Shown here in pieces: positions 60,201 to 63,200 of a stretch of 64,000 nucleotides of DNA. The translations under genes and the position numbers were made by a program. This DNA comes from Meghimatium bilineatum. Its lineage: Eukaryota; Mollusca; Gastropoda; Stylommatophora; Philomycidae. The notes under the pieces are model-generated. The model made no database searches and was not told where the DNA came from. It saw only the letters and a list, made by a program, of their open reading frames with translations. The first letter of the stretch is position 1. The number at the start of each line of letters is the position of its first letter. Location: NCBI GenBank assembly GCA_034231615.1, contig CM067309.1, positions 34,904,780 through 34,968,779 of the forward strand. Direction: 5' to 3'.

Positions 60201-63200
60201 AGATTAAAAACATATCCAAATGTTTGTTAGATGATAACAGCTGTTGCAGAAAGTGTTTGTTAGATGATAGCAGCTGTTGCAGAAAGTTAGCATTCAATAA
60301 AATTGTCATTTCAGCATTGAAGAGGATTTTGTGACCTGGAAGGAGAAATTCTGGCCAGCTGTTTGTGCACATTTTGGTGTAGAGGCTACAGGAGAGAATG
60401 TCAAGTAAGTCATTATCTGGTCTGATTGTCAAGCATGTCTTTACAGAATACCCCTCCAGTCCACATTGCAGCCTGCCTGAAAGATAATCTTCTGTCAGTT
60501 CTCAAGCCAAGAGTCTTATTTTAAATATTTTGTGTTCAATATCTTTATTTGCCCCTGCCACATCTTTACTTAATAATATCATAAAGAGACAATATTTAGA
60601 TTTTTTTTACATGTTATGAGACATGGAGGTCTGGAGAACATAGTTACAAGAGACAAGGTGTAGAAGGCAAGAGAGTTAGAGGAGGAGAACATAGTTACAA
60701 GACACAAGGTGTAGAAGGCAAGAGAGTTAGAGGGCGGTATAGAAGGCAAGAGAGTTAGAGGGCGGTATAGAAGGCAAGAGAGTTAGAGGGCGGTATAACA
60801 GGCAAGAGAGTTAGAGGGCGGTATAACAGGCAAGAGAGTTAGAGGAGGAGAACATAGTTACAATAGACAAGGTGTAGAAGGCAAGAGAGTTAGAGGGCGG
60901 TATAGAAGGCAAGAGAGTTAGAGGGCGGTATAAAAGGCAAGAGAGTTAGAGGGCGGTATAACAGGCAAGAGAGTTAGAGGAGGAGAACATAGTTACAATA
61001 GACAAGGTGTAGAAGGCAAGAGAGTTAGAGGGCGGTATAGAAGGCAAGAGAGTTAGAGGGCGGTATAACAGGCAAGAGAGTTAGAGGGCGGTATAACAGG
61101 CAAGAGAGTTAGAGGAGGAGAATATAGTTACAATAGACAAGGTGTAGAAGGCAAGAGAGTTAGAGGGCGGTATAACAGGCAAGAGAGTTAGAGGAGGAGA
61201 ACATAGTTACAATAGACAAGGTATAGAAGGCAAGAGAGTTAGAGGGCGGTATAACAGGCAAGAGAGTTAGAGGAGGAGAACATAGTTACAATAGACAAGG
61301 TATAGAAGGCAAGAGAGTTAGAGGGCTGTATAGAAGGCAAGAGAGTTAGAGGGCTGTATAGAAGGCAAGAGAGTTAGAGGGCGGTATAGAAGGCAAGAGA
61401 GTTAGTGTGCGGTAGCTTGAGAAAATGATAGTCGTCAAGATCATCATCATGGCACTCCGGACAAGCCCATGGTGCTCCAATCTCATATTCAGTATGTCCT
61501 TCAACATGTGGTAACTGACTGTTCTGGTTCTGTGTTGGTTGATAACTCTTTTGATTGCTATTTGCTGCTCATTTCTTGCAACACAGCAATTCATCCCCAT
61601 GTCTTGCATTCATTTCTTGCAACACAGCAATTCATCCCCATGTCTTGCATTCATTTCTTGCAACACAGCAATTCATCCCCATGTCTTGCATTCATTTCTT
61701 GCAACACATCAATTCATCCCCATGTCTTGCATTCATTTCTTGCAACACATCAATTCATCCCCATGTCTTGCATTCATTTCTTGCAACACAGCAATTCATC
61801 CCCATTTCTTGCAACACAGCAATTCATCCCCATGTCTTGCATTCTAGCTATGGATACGAAAGTAAAAAATACGCCCCATATCTTCCAACTGATCCAATTC
61901 CATGATTGCATTGAAAATACAGTGGAATCCTGCTATAACAACTTAGTCCAAAACCCACAAAATATGTATGTAATAACAGAAGTTTGCTATATGTAGTACA
62001 AACAATAAAGGATAAATATAGTTGGAGATTTTGGAAAATGTTGTCTATTGTCTTTTCCCAGGTAAATTATCGTATTCACACTTGCCGTTAAGCGTAGGGG
62101 TAGGAGGTTCAGTTGTCGTTCCAAGGCCAGATGTGTTGCCTTGGTTGTATTAGGTCCACGTTTTTTCAAGGATATCTTGATGTTTTCTATCCACCGTTTT
62201 CTTGGTCTACCTTTGGTGTTTTGTCCGGATATTCTTTTGTTATATGATCCTATTGGTATTTGGTTTGGGTAAAGTGTTTGTATATATGGAAATTTGTTAT
62301 TGATTCCACTGTCCATGGTCCATTGAACTGCCACTGTGCCCACACTGACATACAGAGAAAATCTTAGATAGTCTGACCTGAGGGGGGGAGCTACTCGTCC
62401 ACAGATGACAGATAGTGGAAAGGTCCCCATATATGGAGTGTTAGCTGCAATTAAGCAGTGCAGACCAAACTGGTGTTGCTGCCTACCAGGACGGGTTGAA
62501 TATCAGGCGGTGCTGATATCTCCACTGAAATACCCCATATGTCCAGTGATGACCATCTTCAAGCAAGTATGAGCCACTATAAAATCATAATGCTGGCATT
62601 GAGTTATTAACTCCATGTTAGAAGTGTGCCAGGGAAGTTGTGTTGTTTTTTTTAAAGTCAATTGTTGCCTGGTAGTCACCATAGGGAGATGGAAATGCAA
62701 TGGGTGACAATTTTGATAGGAAAACAGATGAAGGCAGCTCCCTAAACTTCTGATGTCTTGTGGGCAGTGCTGGGATGCTCAAAAACATGGATAGGGAGAC
62801 TACAAATTCCCTCACCAAAGATGGAATATGTCAGCCTGAACAATGGAAATATGGGCACTTACGTTACAAATTCCCTCACCAAAGATGGAACATGTCAGCC
62901 TGAACAATGGAAATGGGATACTTAAGCACCATACAGTTAATGACTATGCTGAGATTAGTTGCATAAAATGGGGTTGCCCCTGTGGTTCATTGCCAGGTAG
63001 GAGGAGCTCCGGACCCCAGCCTTGAATGGATCCACCAAAAGCTACTGATGATAAAACTATGTATCAGGGACCCAGGAATTTGTAGTACTTAGGGAGATAA
63101 TAGAGGGGGATGATTGGGGTAGAATGAGATAGTATAAGACATGATAGTTGTAGTAGGCACCTTTCCAGAGAATTTATAGTTATGCATAGTTATAGTTTAA

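Noticed and set aside
61469..61996. 175-codon + frame with HSFLATQQFIP-like repeats
   Set aside because: Results from a 41-bp minisatellite and its flanks. Three overlapping frames are equally repetitive.
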